Shown piece after piece: positions 42,501-51,062 of a stretch of DNA of 58,521 nucleotides. The stretch comes from JAVBPR01 sp031549485 (GTDB lineage Bacteria; Bacillota; Clostridia; Oscillospirales; Feifaniaceae), in assembly GCA_031549485.1 (NCBI GenBank), contig JAVBPR010000005.1, positions 1-58,521 on the forward strand, read 5' to 3'. Made by a program: the position numbers and the translations under genes. The notes beneath the pieces are model-generated. The model saw only the letters and a list, made by a program, of their open reading frames with translations, did not search any database and was not told the origin of the DNA. Each line of letters starts with the position of its first letter. The stretch's first letter is position 1.

Positions 42501-43418
42501 ACTTCCGCTGCTGCCTGAACTTGAAGTTTTAATGTTAGTAACTTCAATTATTTTGAAGCTGAAATTTCCCAAAGAATCTACTGCGCATACAGCATAAAAT
42601 CCATTAGAGGATACTGTGAATTTCCCGGAAGACGTAATATCTGTAAATCCTGAATTCGATTCATATGTATCGCTCGCGCCGGTTGGACGCCAGCCAATAT
42701 ATTTAATCCCATCATCATCGGTGGCGATTACGGTAATAGTAACTTTTGAATCGGTTGTGGTCTCAGGAGATTTTGAAACAGTGATAGTGGTTTCGTTTAC
42801 AGGATCTTCCGGCTCTTGTTCATCTGTAAGAATTCTGTGTGCTATCTTGCAAAATTCGGCACGAGTGATGAAATTCCCGGGACGAATAGTATTATCAGGA
42901 TAACCTTGGAATGTTCCGTCTTCGACAAGCGCCGAAATAGCTTCTCTTGCCCATACGGAAATTGATGCCGAATCAGAAAAAGAAGCGTAGCTATTATTAT
43001 TTTCAGCTTTCTTCTCGAAGGCGCGTGCGAGTAATACCGCAACCGCTTCGCGAGTTATATCGTTTTTCGGATGAAATGTTGTTTCTGACGTTCCGGCAAT
43101 AATTCCGGCAGCGGCAAGTGCGGCGACAGAATCATAGTAATATTCGCCTTGCGCTACGTCGGTAAACGGCATTGTCGTGGTTTTAGGTTCAGAAAGTATC
43201 CTCTGCAGCACAACCGCAACATCCGCTCTTGTTATAAAATCGTCAGGCCTAAATTGCGAATCAGCGCCCAAAACATAACCTTTATCTGAGCACCATGATA
43301 CTGCCTCAGATGCCCAATGGTTTTCCGGCATGTCCGTAAATGATGCCGCCAATGCGGATATGGGTAACAATGAAATCATCATAATGATTGCCAGGGTAAT
43401 TGCTGTAAGTTTTTTCAT
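39525..43418 (-). CDS. SLH-anchored repeat surface protein
   Basis: 1297 residues. The signal peptide ends near ALAA (residue 25). Three SLH domains follow (about 25-75, 80-138, 142-195: NHWASEAVSWCSDKGYVLG, GEYYYDSVAALAAAGIIAG, YPDNTIRPGNFITRAEF). Then come a beta-sandwich-like stretch, a Ser/Gly linker, one Listeria-Bacteroides (InlB-type) repeat (YNVTFNTGGGSAVPTQTV, LYAKWD), two related modules of about 130 residues, and three near-identical 218-residue units (YVDGTDFGRSPNGNGYTVGFQ, NSDGLDGKLTITTRTASFL). N-terminal anchoring is opposite to the giant SLH protein. The second ATG is chosen because GAGAGG fits its spacing. Adhesin-like; ligand unknown. Confidence 0.92.
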   Translation of the reverse strand: MKKLTAITLAIIMMISLLPISALAASFTDMPENHWASEAVSWCSDKGYVLGADSQFRPDDFITRADVAVVLQRILSEPKTTTMPFTDVAQGEYYYDSVAALAAAGIIAGTSETTFHPKNDITREAVAVLLARAFEKKAENNNSYASFSDSASISVWAREAISALVEDGTFQGYPDNTIRPGNFITRAEFCKIAHRILTDEQEPEDPVNETTITVSKSPETTTDSKVTITVIATDDDGIKYIGWRPTGASDTYESNSGFTDITSSGKFTVSSNGFYAVCAVDSLGNFSFKIIEVTNIKTSSSGSSGSGGTTTNYNVTFNTGGGSAVPTQTVAANRTATRPTDPTLAKAYFINWYSDVAMTNVFNFSTQITSNITLYAKWDYDNYALSTTYANATLNTAVPYETNITLKGGATSYAHADAMIKFALTAPTGADFDDFTLEYYDGAAFVPVTINSTTGIGYYGGTGLSIGKTYDVTTRIRATAAIEGSWRVTASVVSKTNDSKIYSAANLVYNFPVEDINNYLLSTDYQGEDLDQGVAFLTTVSLAGQIDSTPQTDAVVKLAVVAPTGKDISDLEIAYFNGIDYENIPVDALSGIGYFGTSGFAVNSAYNATTPIKVTATAGGDWRVTVSLISKNDNAKIYSDADLVFDFTVPIIPVTFVDGATTLSTQQLDYGDLATAPADPLKSGQIFEGWYTDDTFATAFDFTTPINAPTTVYAKFTAYVDGTDFGRSPNGNGYTVGFQLNMAALAYEDITSMTVKIYDGNTQISEVTSSLAKNQIATYKAADNSDGLDGKLTITTRTASFLAANGVPQVGGVYENNYLTNKVPCPEEYGNNGAASAKQATAAVLEITLIDGTVFIVNYDLAQGGLASTLNVTFVDGAAILSTQQVAYGALATKPADPVKTGCIFDSWYTDDTYTTEFDFTAPIITATTIHAKFITYVDGTDFGRAPNGNGYTVGFQLNMAALAYEDITSMTVKLFDGNTQISEVTSSLAKNQIASYKAADNSDGLDGRLTITTRTASFLAANSVPQVGGVYENNYLTNTTPCPEEYGNNGAASAKQATAAVLEIALDDGTVFTVNYDFVQGGPVSTLDATFVDGATTLLTQQIAYGALATKPADPVKDGSIFDGWYTDDSYTTEFDFTAPIITATTVFAKFTTFVNGTDFGRSPNGNGYTVGFQLNMAALAYEDISSMTVKIYDGNAQISEVTSSLAKNQIATYKAADNSDGLDGRLTITTRTASFLVANSVPQVGGVYENNYLTNTTPCPEEYGDNGAASAEQATAAVLEIVLTDGTSVTVNYAF
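39540..41500 (-). repeat. Three direct repeats of 654 bp inside the SLH gene
   Basis: Matching landmarks (GCAAGCGCCGCCATATT) lie at about 39874, 40528 and 41182, exactly 654 bp apart (218 codons). Long blocks are identical between copies. The reading frame is preserved, so this is coding repetition. Confidence 0.9.
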
Positions 43419-43792
43419 GTTCATACCTCTCTGTTAATTATTTGTTATGCTTATATGTTAATTTGTTGAACAATCGTAACTATATAAATAAAACAATAAC
43501 TCCAAACATATAAAAATCATATCGGTATCACGGGGAGGAAAATTTCCCTTTTTTACATTTATTTGCATTTCTTCATATTTATTTATAAATTTATAATCTT
43601 TTGACAAAATATGATGAAAATTCACTTTCCCTTTTGCTTTGTTTGAATAATTTTGCGCCGAAACTACATGTTTGTAATACAAGTTTACACTAAGCATTTA
43701 TGAAATACAAGTCTGTAATACAAATTTAAAATATATTAATTAGGGCCTCTGATGTATGACAATAGAATTGTGAAAAATAGGGAGGTATTCAA
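43419..43792. other. AT-rich gap between the SLH gene and the ribbon-helix-helix gene
   Basis: About 370 bp, divergent. It holds three related direct repeats at the right end (next entry). A short minus-strand open frame (43458-43697) has no ribosome binding site and a low-complexity product, so I do not call it. Confidence 0.5.
43671..43728 (+). repeat. Three copies of TG(T/A)AATACAA(G/A)T, candidate binding sites
   Basis: TGTAATACAAGT at 43673, TGAAATACAAGT at 43701 and TGTAATACAAAT at 43714, all upstream of the ribbon-helix-helix gene. Iterated sites of this size suit an RHH repressor (inference). Confidence 0.5.
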
Positions 43793-43978
43793 ATGATTAA
43801 ATTTAAACCACGAAGGCAAGAAAAAAAACCCGCTGAAAGCGGAATTATTTCGATACGCATAAAATTTGACAGGCTTAAACAGATTGACAAAATAGCATCA
43901 CAATTTGACATCAGCCGCAATGAACTTATATTGCAATGTATAGATTTCGCGCTTGATAACTTTAGCGGCGAATCATAA
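43793..43978 (+). CDS. Ribbon-helix-helix (CopG-like) DNA-binding protein
   Basis: 61 residues. A basic N-terminal arm (KFKPRRQEKKPAE) leads to the strand GIISIRIKFDRLKQIDKIASQF and the turn DISRNELILQCIDFALDNF, the CopG/Arc-type RHH pattern. ATG start with GGGAGG upstream. It is alone on its strand with no toxin gene downstream. The repeats at 43671-43728 may be its own operator. Confidence 0.75.
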   Translation: MIKFKPRRQEKKPAESGIISIRIKFDRLKQIDKIASQFDISRNELILQCIDFALDNFSGES

Positions 43979-44080
43979 ATTTTATCCCTTTAATGATAGC
44001 CCTTAAAGAGGTATGCTTTTATGCGCAATTCTTTATAGCGCGAAAAAATTTAGTCAAAGCAAGAAAGCTTCTCAAACAAT

Positions 44081-44110
44081 AAAAAGAACACCGATTCCGG
44101 TGTTCTTTTT
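44081..44110. terminator. Bidirectional terminator before sigF
   Basis: AAAAAGAACACCG pairs with CGGTGTTCTTTTT around ATTC; poly-A left and poly-T right. Confidence 0.93.
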
Positions 44111-44115
44111 ATTAT

Positions 44116-44817
44116 TTATTCCAAATATTTTTTCAGTTTTTCTTTTATCTTTTTTTCGATTCGCGAAATTTGCACCTGGGAAACGCAAAGTTTTTCCGCC
44201 GTTTCCTGCTGCGTTTTACCTTTGAAATAGCGCAGAACCAGGACATCTTTTTCCCTGCGCTCCAGTTTTGTTATCGCGATTTTAAGCGAAATTCTCTCGC
44301 ATATTTCGCCGCTGCTATCCGCGCCTACAATCTTTAATAATTCCGCTTCGCCGTCCTCGGTCGGCGAGGAAAGCGAAAGAACTGGCCGCGAGGCCGAAAG
44401 GGCGAGGGCGATATCCTCCTCCGAAAGTTCGGATGCCGCCGAAAGCTCGCTTATCGTCGGCTCTCTCTGAAGTTCGACTTGAAGCCGCGCGGTGACCGCC
44501 GCAATTTTTATCGCGTTTTCCCTTATTTTCCGCGAAACTTTGATAGCGCCGGTATCGCGAAAAAATCTTTTTAGCTCGCCGAAAATCAGCGGAACCGCAT
44601 ATGTTGAAAACGCAAACCCCGTTTCGGGCTTAAATTTTTCGATGGCTTTTATCAGTCCCACGCACCCGATTTGAAAAAGGTCCTCGTATTCCGCTCCTCT
44701 GCCGGCAAATCTTTTTGCCGCCATATGGACAAGGCCGAAATTCTCCTTCGCGAAATTTTCTTTCGCCTCTTTGTCGCCGCTGTTTATTTTATCAAAGATG
44801 TCGAGGCAGCTTGTCAT
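44116..44817 (-). CDS. sigF: Sporulation sigma factor sigma-F (SpoIIAC)
   Basis: 233 residues. Region 2 has GAEYEDLFQIGCVGLIKAIEKF and FSTYAVPLIFGELKRFFRD. Region 3 has TISELSAASELSEEDIALAL. Region 4 has LERREKDVLVLRYFKGKTQQE and VSQVQISRIEKKI. Sigma-F is the first forespore-specific sigma factor and is held inactive by SpoIIAB. It overlaps spoIIAB by four bases (ATGA), so translation is coupled. It ends at a terminator, and spoVA genes do not follow here. Confidence 0.95.
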   Translation of the reverse strand: MTSCLDIFDKINSGDKEAKENFAKENFGLVHMAAKRFAGRGAEYEDLFQIGCVGLIKAIEKFKPETGFAFSTYAVPLIFGELKRFFRDTGAIKVSRKIRENAIKIAAVTARLQVELQREPTISELSAASELSEEDIALALSASRPVLSLSSPTEDGEAELLKIVGADSSGEICERISLKIAITKLERREKDVLVLRYFKGKTQQETAEKLCVSQVQISRIEKKIKEKLKKYLE

Positions 44818-45254
44818 TTTGCCGCCCGCGGAAGAAGGCGTATCTCCATCGTCACCCGCGTTCCCCGTCCGGGCGACGATTTTACGCTAACCTTATCCAT
44901 AAAGGCTTCCATAACGGTAAATCCCATGCCGCTTCGCTCCTCCTGCGGCGCGGTGGTAAAGCACGGCTCAAGCGCCTGCGAAAGGTCATCTATCCCGCAG
45001 CCGCTATCTTTTATAACTATTATCACGCGGTAATCCGACGTGATTTTTATATTCATATGTATTTTTCCGCAACAATTGCGGTAGGCGTGGACAATCGAAT
45101 TTGTGACCGCCTCCGAAACCGCGGTTTTGATATCCGCCAGCTTGTCTATCGTCGGATCGAGCTGAGAGACAAACGCCGCGGCAACCACCCTTGCAAAACT
45201 TTCGTTGCTCGACTTCGAGAGGAAGGTGAGCTTCATTTCATTTATTACATTCAT
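44814..45254 (-). CDS. spoIIAB: Anti-sigma-F factor SpoIIAB
   Basis: 146 residues. GHKL kinase fold: N box DIKTAVSEAVTNSIVHAY, G1 VIKDSGCGIDDL and GMGFTVMEAFMD. It binds sigma-F, and with ATP phosphorylates SpoIIAA. ATG start with GGAG upstream; it shares one base with the spoIIAA stop (TAATG) and overlaps sigF by four. Confidence 0.95.
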   Translation of the reverse strand: MNVINEMKLTFLSKSSNESFARVVAAAFVSQLDPTIDKLADIKTAVSEAVTNSIVHAYRNCCGKIHMNIKITSDYRVIIVIKDSGCGIDDLSQALEPCFTTAPQEERSGMGFTVMEAFMDKVSVKSSPGRGTRVTMEIRLLPRAAK

Positions 45255-45574
45255 TATTTTTCTCCTACTTCGTTGATATTTATATACTTGCCCGCGCCGG
45301 ACAGCTTAAACATTTTCAAAACCTGCCCTTTTGCGCCGTTTATCTCAACTTTTCCGCCTTTTCCCGCGACAATTTTGTATCGCCCCATCGCAAACCCGAA
45401 AGCAGAACTGTCACAAAAATCAACCCCCGAAAAATCAAGGCTCAGTTTTGTAACAGGAGAAGATAGCAGCTCCGCATCGACAGCTTCCCTGAGCTGGACC
45501 GCGTTGTGGTGGTCAAGCTCGCCTTGCAGCGCGACACTTACCTCTTGCCCTTGTCTTTGCATTTTTACTTTCAT
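45254..45574 (-). CDS. spoIIAA: Anti-anti-sigma factor SpoIIAA
   Basis: 106 residues with a STAS fold: VSVALQGELDHHNAVQLREAVD, then LDFSGVDFCDSSAFGFAMGRYK with the phospho-acceptor Ser in DSS. Dephosphorylated SpoIIAA frees sigma-F from SpoIIAB. The position usually Gly after DSS-x is Phe/Gly-shifted (DSSAFG), a mild variation. ATG start behind AAGGA. First gene of the spoIIA operon; I cannot point to a clear sigma-H promoter. Confidence 0.93.
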   Translation of the reverse strand: MKVKMQRQGQEVSVALQGELDHHNAVQLREAVDAELLSSPVTKLSLDFSGVDFCDSSAFGFAMGRYKIVAGKGGKVEINGAKGQVLKMFKLSGAGKYININEVGEK

Positions 45575-45609
45575 TTTTTCATTCCTTCTTTATTTTTAGG
45601 CTTGTCCGC

Positions 45610-45646
45610 AAAAAAATAACCGTACTACTTAAAATAGTACGGTTAT
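45610..45646 (-). terminator. Terminator of valS-folC
   Basis: On the minus strand ATAACCGTACTA pairs with TAGTACGGTTAT and is followed by TTTTTTT. Confidence 0.93.
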
Positions 45647-45668
45647 ATCATTATCGATTTTTGTCGAA

Positions 45669-46916
45669 TTATTCGTTTTCCAAAATATAATTTCGCGCGG
45701 CGCCCGCCATGTAAAGCGAGCCGCAAATCAGCAGCACTTCCGGGGTTTGTTCCCTTGCTTTCTTTATTGCCGACACGACATCCTTTTCGCAAAAAACTTT
45801 TTTACAATAATTTGCCGCGACCGCCGCCGCCTCGTTTGACAAAAGTTTTCGCGGGCTGTCCGGCTCCGCCGCATAAAAAGCATCGCAAAGCGACGCGATT
45901 TCGGCGATACATCTTTTATAATCCTTATCGCGAAGCATTCCCATGACCGCGGTGATTTTTTTGCCGCAAAGATGCTTTTTCATCGCCTCGGCAAGATACT
46001 GAACCCCCGAAAGATTATGACCGCCGTCGAGGATAACAAGCGGCTCTTTTGAGAGGATTTCTATCCGCGCGGGCATTTTTGCATCTTCAATTCCCTTTAG
46101 CGGGATTTTCAGGCGGCGCAGAATTTCTGCCGCCGTTATGGCGTTATAAATTTGGTGCCGCCCGATAAACGGGACAAATATCTTTTCGCCGAAATAGGAA
46201 ATTTCGCTTCTCGAAAGAGTTTCGTCTATTATCGAAAGCTCGCTTAAATCGGGGAAGACTATCGGCGCGCCTTTTTCGAACGCGGTGCCGATAATCAGGT
46301 CGCTCGCCTCATTGGCTTGTTTAGGATAAGAAACGACCGCGCCGCAGCCCTCTTTGATTATTCCGCATTTTTCAAAAGCGATTTTCGCTATGGTATCGCC
46401 GAGAATTTCGGTGTGATCAAAATCTATCGATGTTATCGCCGCAACCTCAGGCGCTTTAATTATATTCGTCGCGTCAAAGCGTCCGCCAAGACCTGTTTCG
46501 AGCACGACAATATCGCAATTTTCTTCGGCAAAATAGCAAAATCCTATCGCGGTAACTATTTCAAACTCGGTTATCGGATCATCGCCGCCGAGCTTTTCCA
46601 CCTCCGAAAAAACCTTTTCGGCAATCTCCGCCAGCCTGCCCTTGCTTATCATTTCGCCGTTTATTGATATGCGTTCGCGAAACTCGCAAACATACGGCGA
46701 GATATAAAGTCCGCATTTTTTGCCGGACGCCGCGGCTGCCGCGGCGGTCATCGCAGAAACGCTACCCTTGCCGTTAGTCCCCGCGATATGCACAAAGCGA
46801 AGTTTGTCCTGCGGATTTTCGAGCGCCGTCATAAGCGCGGTCATCCTCGAAAGCCCGAGCTTACTGCCGAACTTTTCGGTGCCGTGAATTTTTGAAATGG
46901 CTTCATTATAGGTCAT
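45669..46916 (-). CDS. folC: Folylpolyglutamate/dihydrofolate synthase
   Basis: 415 residues. P-loop HIAGTNGKGSVSAM, ISPYVCEFRERI, ETGLGGRFDATN, TSIDFDHTEILGDTI and the C-terminal ILDGGHN motif define FolC, which adds glutamate to folates with ATP. The ATG at 46916 lies inside the end of valS (11-bp overlap) and gives the family N-terminus TYNEAISKI; longer readings lack homology. It is co-transcribed with valS, a pairing common in Gram-positives. Confidence 0.95.
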   Translation of the reverse strand: MTYNEAISKIHGTEKFGSKLGLSRMTALMTALENPQDKLRFVHIAGTNGKGSVSAMTAAAAAASGKKCGLYISPYVCEFRERISINGEMISKGRLAEIAEKVFSEVEKLGGDDPITEFEIVTAIGFCYFAEENCDIVVLETGLGGRFDATNIIKAPEVAAITSIDFDHTEILGDTIAKIAFEKCGIIKEGCGAVVSYPKQANEASDLIIGTAFEKGAPIVFPDLSELSIIDETLSRSEISYFGEKIFVPFIGRHQIYNAITAAEILRRLKIPLKGIEDAKMPARIEILSKEPLVILDGGHNLSGVQYLAEAMKKHLCGKKITAVMGMLRDKDYKRCIAEIASLCDAFYAAEPDSPRKLLSNEAAAVAANYCKKVFCEKDVVSAIKKAREQTPEVLLICGSLYMAGAARNYILENE

Positions 46917-49542
46917 TTTTAAATTCCGCAATTCCCGCTTCCAAATTCTCTTTTTGCTGCAGGAATTTTTCGCGTTTTTCTCTGAGTTCGTCAATTACAT
47001 TCTGCGGAGCTTTCGCCATAAAGCCTTCGTTTGAAAGGCGGGCATCCACCCTCTCGATTTCCGCCGCAATCTTTTTAAGCTCGGCTTCCTGGCGCGCGAT
47101 TTCGGCGGCGATATCGACAAGCTCGCCCATCGGAATTTTGCAGGATGCAGCGGGAGTCACTATGCCGATCGCTTTTTTGCCGTCATAGCTTTTGTTTATA
47201 TATACTTCGGACGCAGACGCGAGTTTTATGATAAACGCGGCGCCTCCGTCAAATAAATCCGCCTCTTTTGTATCGATGTAAACCGACGCTTTTTTCGAGG
47301 GAGGAACCCCCATTTCGGCGCGGCGGTTTCGAATCGCCTTGATAAGAGCCATGATTTTTTCCATATCCTGCTCTTCTTTCGAAAAATCAAGCGCCGCCGA
47401 ATATTCGGGGTATTTTGCAATTATAACCGACTCGCTTTCGTGCGGCAGGGCAAGGTAAATTTCCTCTGTAATAAACGGCATGAACGGATGCATGAGCTTT
47501 AATATGTTCGAAAGAACAAAACAAAGCGTTTGCTTCGCCGTCTTTTTCGACTTCGCGCCGTCCTCTGTTTCGTCAAAAAGGCGCGGCTTTACAAGCTCGA
47601 TATACCAATCGCAAAAATCGCTCCAAATAAAGTCATAGAGCTTTGCAAGCGCTATTCCTATTTCGTATTTATCAAGATTTTCGCTTACTTCTTTCGAAAT
47701 TCTGTTTAACTTGCTTAAAATCCATTTGTCCGAAATCTCCGGCGCTTCAGGTGCCGCGGCAGAAATATCCTCGTCAAGATTCATAAGAACGAAGCGCGAT
47801 GCGTTCCAAATTTTATTTGCGAAATTACGCGCGGCCTCAACCTTTTCGGTCGAAAAGCGCATATCGTTTCCGGGCGCATTGCCTGTTGCAAGGGTGAAGC
47901 GGAGCGCATCGGCGCCGTACTGCTCGATTATCTCGAGCGGATCGATTCCGTTGCCGAGTGATTTTGACATCTTCCGCCCCTGCGAATCGCGGACAAGACC
48001 GTGAATCAAAACGTCTTTGAACGGAATTTCTTTCATGTGCGCCATGCCCGAAAAAATCATTCTCGCAACCCAGAAAAAGATGATGTCATAGCCCGTAACA
48101 AGGGTGCTGGTGGGATAAAAATAATCGAGAAACTCGGTTTTTTTCGGCCAGCCGAGGGTTGAAAACGGCCAAAGCGCGGAGGAAAACCAGGTGTCCAAAA
48201 CGTCTTCGTCCTGCTTGATATTCGCGCTTCCGCACTTTTCGCATTTTGTTATATCGGTTTTGGAAACATGCATATGACCGCAGTCATCGCAGTAATAAAC
48301 AGGGATTCTATGCCCCCACCAGAGCTGGCGGGATATGCACCAATCGCGCACATTTTCCATCCAGCCGAGATATATTTTCGAAAATCTGTCCGGCACAAAG
48401 CGGACTTCCCCGTTTTGAACAACTTTTATCGCGTCTTCCGCGAGCGGCTTCATTTTGACAAACCACTGCTTTGAGGCGAGCGGCTCGACATTTGTGCCGC
48501 AGCGGTAGCATCCGCCGACATTATGCATATGCTTTTCGGTTTTAATTAGATACCCCTGCGCCTCTAAATCCTCAAGGATTTTTTTGCGCGCGGCGTAGCG
48601 GTCAAGGCCTTTATACGGACCGTCGAATGTTATTTCGCCCTCGTCGCCGATGACCAAAATCTGCTCAAGACCGTGACGGGTTCCCATCTCGAAGTCGTTC
48701 GGATCATGGCAGGGCGTGACCTTGACACAGCCGGTTCCGAACTCTTTTTCGACATATTCATCGGTGAAAACCGGGATTTTGCGGCCGACGAGCGGGAGAA
48801 TAACGTTTTTTCCTATCAAGTGAGTGTATCTCTCATCGTCCGGCGCTATTGCGACGCCGGTGTCTCCGAGCATGGTTTCCGGTCTTGTCGTCGCGACGAC
48901 GATATAGTCCTCGCTTCCCTCAAGCGGATACTTGATATGCCAGAGGTTGCCCTCCTGCTCGCTGTATTCAACCTCGGCGTCCGAAAGCGCCGTCTGGCAG
49001 TCGGGGCACCAGTTTATAATGCGGAAGCCCCGGTAAATAAGACCTTTATTATAGAGGTTTATAAATGTTTCTTTAACAGCTTCGGAGCACCCTTCATCCA
49101 TCGTGAAGCGCTGCTTGCTCCAGTCGCACGAGCTTCCGAGCTTTTTAAGCTGCTGCACAATCCGTCCGCCGTATTGCTCTTTCCACTCCCAAACGCGTTT
49201 TAAAAATTCATCACGGCCGAGGTCATAGCGGGTTTTTCCCTCTTCTTTCCGAAGCGTTTCCTCAACCTTTATCTGCGTGGCGATGCCGGCATGGTCGGTT
49301 CCCGGAAGCCAAAGTGCTTCAAAACCTTTCATGCGCTTATATCTTATAAGAATATCCTGCAAAGTGTTGTCAAGTGCGTGCCCCATATGGAGCTGCCCGG
49401 TGACGTTGGGAGGAGGGATAACGATGCAAAACGGCTCTTTTTCTTTGTTTGGCTCCGCCTTGAAATATCCGCCATCTTCCCATTTTTTATAAATTTTATC
49501 CTCATATTCCGCAGGATTATAAACTTTTTCAAGTTCTTTCAT
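46906..49542 (-). CDS. valS: Valyl-tRNA synthetase
   Basis: 878 residues, normal length. HIGH-type motif PNVTGQLHMGHA near residue 46, GTDHAGIATQ, editing domain around VVATTRPETMLGDTGVAI, zinc-like cysteines (YYCDDCG, KCEKCGS), GRKMSKSLGNG and a C-terminal coiled-coil arm (about 810-878). It charges tRNA-Val and edits Thr. ATG start with only a weak binding site. I see no T-box leader in the short upstream gap, which is notable for a Gram-positive valS. Confidence 0.96.
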   Translation of the reverse strand: MKELEKVYNPAEYEDKIYKKWEDGGYFKAEPNKEKEPFCIVIPPPNVTGQLHMGHALDNTLQDILIRYKRMKGFEALWLPGTDHAGIATQIKVEETLRKEEGKTRYDLGRDEFLKRVWEWKEQYGGRIVQQLKKLGSSCDWSKQRFTMDEGCSEAVKETFINLYNKGLIYRGFRIINWCPDCQTALSDAEVEYSEQEGNLWHIKYPLEGSEDYIVVATTRPETMLGDTGVAIAPDDERYTHLIGKNVILPLVGRKIPVFTDEYVEKEFGTGCVKVTPCHDPNDFEMGTRHGLEQILVIGDEGEITFDGPYKGLDRYAARKKILEDLEAQGYLIKTEKHMHNVGGCYRCGTNVEPLASKQWFVKMKPLAEDAIKVVQNGEVRFVPDRFSKIYLGWMENVRDWCISRQLWWGHRIPVYYCDDCGHMHVSKTDITKCEKCGSANIKQDEDVLDTWFSSALWPFSTLGWPKKTEFLDYFYPTSTLVTGYDIIFFWVARMIFSGMAHMKEIPFKDVLIHGLVRDSQGRKMSKSLGNGIDPLEIIEQYGADALRFTLATGNAPGNDMRFSTEKVEAARNFANKIWNASRFVLMNLDEDISAAAPEAPEISDKWILSKLNRISKEVSENLDKYEIGIALAKLYDFIWSDFCDWYIELVKPRLFDETEDGAKSKKTAKQTLCFVLSNILKLMHPFMPFITEEIYLALPHESESVIIAKYPEYSAALDFSKEEQDMEKIMALIKAIRNRRAEMGVPPSKKASVYIDTKEADLFDGGAAFIIKLASASEVYINKSYDGKKAIGIVTPAASCKIPMGELVDIAAEIARQEAELKKIAAEIERVDARLSNEGFMAKAPQNVIDELREKREKFLQQKENLEAGIAEFKNDL

Positions 49543-49734
49543 TTTTAAAACCCCGTAATAAAAATATTTCTGATTATTGTATCACAAAATAAGTATTGCC
49601 GCAATCGGATTTTCCCCTTCGGCGGGGGTTTAAAAAGAGTATTTGCTTGCCGACGCTTTTGCGGAGATAGACTTTTTCAAAAAATATGTTAAAATGAGTT
49701 AATTTTACTAACTTGAAAAAGGAGGGCATTGTTT

Positions 49735-50997
49735 TTGGGAATTCAGAATAACGCGGCATGGCAAAGAAATGCTTTTCTTTTTCTTGCGGGACAGACGATA
49801 ACCCTTTTCGGCTCTGCTTTGGTGCAGTACGCGATAAACTGGCACATCACCCTGACGACAAAAAGCGGCACGATAATGACCATATCGATAATATGTGCAT
49901 TTCTGCCTCAGCTTATAATCTCGCTGTTTTCCGGCGTTATCGCCGACCGATTTGACCGCAGAAAAATCATTATTTTCGCCGATATCATGATAGCTTTTTT
50001 CACCGCTTTGCTCGCCATTTTAATTTCTTTCGGACAGACAGGGCTTTGGCTTTTATTCGTTATTTCGGCGATACGCTCGCTCGGTACCGGCATTCAAACT
50101 CCGGCGGTCAGCGCGTTTTTGCCCGAAATCGTGCCGCCGGATAAACTGATGCGCGTAAACGGCATAAATGCGAGTTTGCAAAGCGTTATCATGCTTCTTG
50201 CCCCTGCCGCGGCGGGTGGGCTTTACGCCGCTATGGGGCTTTCACCGATATTTTGGGTTGATGTCGTAACCGCCCTTGCCGGAACTTTTATGCTGCTTAT
50301 TTTGAAAGCGCCAAAGCGGGAGATTCCGCCCGCCCACGAGCTGCCCCACTTTTTTGCGGATATGTCGGCCGGATTTAAATATCTCATAAAAACAAAATGG
50401 CTTTTTCAGTTTTTGCTTTTCTATGTTTTTATCGCTTTGCTTTTCGGGCCGGTCGTTTTCCTCACCCCGCTTATGGTCGCGCGAAGTTTCGGCGAAGAAC
50501 CCTGGCGGCTTGTCGTCCATGAAATGGTCTTCTCTGCCGGAAGCATTCTCGGCGGAATTTTGGTCGGCGTTTTTTCAAAAAAAATCAAAAATCAGGTCCG
50601 CATGGTCATCCTCGCGTGCGTTGCCTTTGGTTTTACCACTTTTTTGATGGGCTTTTCCCCGAATTTTCTGTTTTATCTCGGCGTTATGCTCCCGATGGGG
50701 TTTTCGATGCCTTTTGTCAACACCGGCACCACCACGCTTCTGCAGCTTCGCGTGCCGCCCGACCTGCTCGGCCGTATCTTCGGCCTTGTCGGCATTGTCG
50801 GCTCTTCCGCGATGCCGCTTTCGATGCTTGTTTTCGGTCCGCTTGCCGATTATATGAGTATCGAATTGCAGCTTATCATCACCGGCGCGGCGATGGTTTT
50901 AATTTCGCTTTCTCTTTTTAAATTCAAGGATATGATCGCCGCAGGAGAGGTCGACAAAATGATTTCCGATTCCGCGGCGGCGGCTTCGCCGGAATAG
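49735..50997 (+). CDS. MFS efflux transporter
   Basis: 420 residues with twelve predicted membrane helices. The N-terminal WQRNAFLFLAGQTITLFGSALVQYAINW and the loop 2-3 motif SGVIADRFDRRKIIIFAD (GxxADrxdRr) fit the MFS group that includes macrolide and enterobactin exporters. It would export a small molecule using the proton gradient; the substrate is unknown. The start is TTG at 49735, 8 bases after GGAGGG; an earlier in-frame TTG is too close. Monocistronic, ending at a clear terminator. Confidence 0.9.
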   Translation: MGIQNNAAWQRNAFLFLAGQTITLFGSALVQYAINWHITLTTKSGTIMTISIICAFLPQLIISLFSGVIADRFDRRKIIIFADIMIAFFTALLAILISFGQTGLWLLFVISAIRSLGTGIQTPAVSAFLPEIVPPDKLMRVNGINASLQSVIMLLAPAAAGGLYAAMGLSPIFWVDVVTALAGTFMLLILKAPKREIPPAHELPHFFADMSAGFKYLIKTKWLFQFLLFYVFIALLFGPVVFLTPLMVARSFGEEPWRLVVHEMVFSAGSILGGILVGVFSKKIKNQVRMVILACVAFGFTTFLMGFSPNFLFYLGVMLPMGFSMPFVNTGTTTLLQLRVPPDLLGRIFGLVGIVGSSAMPLSMLVFGPLADYMSIELQLIITGAAMVLISLSLFKFKDMIAAGEVDKMISDSAAAASPE

Positions 50998-51029
50998 AGG
51001 CGACGCCGCAAAACCGCTTCAACTAAAAC

Positions 51030-51058
51030 AAAAAGCCGTGGGTAAACCACGGCTTTTT
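51030..51058. terminator. Bidirectional terminator
   Basis: AAAAAGCCGTGG pairs with CCACGGCTTTTT around GTAAA, between the MFS gene and the convergent XRE gene. Confidence 0.93.
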
Positions 51059-51062
51059 TAAT

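Noticed and set aside
43458..43697. 79-codon open frame on the minus strand
   Set aside because: No ribosome binding site, no family resemblance, and AT-rich intergenic composition.
44013..44225. Open frame after the ribbon-helix-helix gene
   Set aside because: It reads through the terminator at 44081-44110 and into the antisense of sigF; its possible binding site is too close to the ATG.
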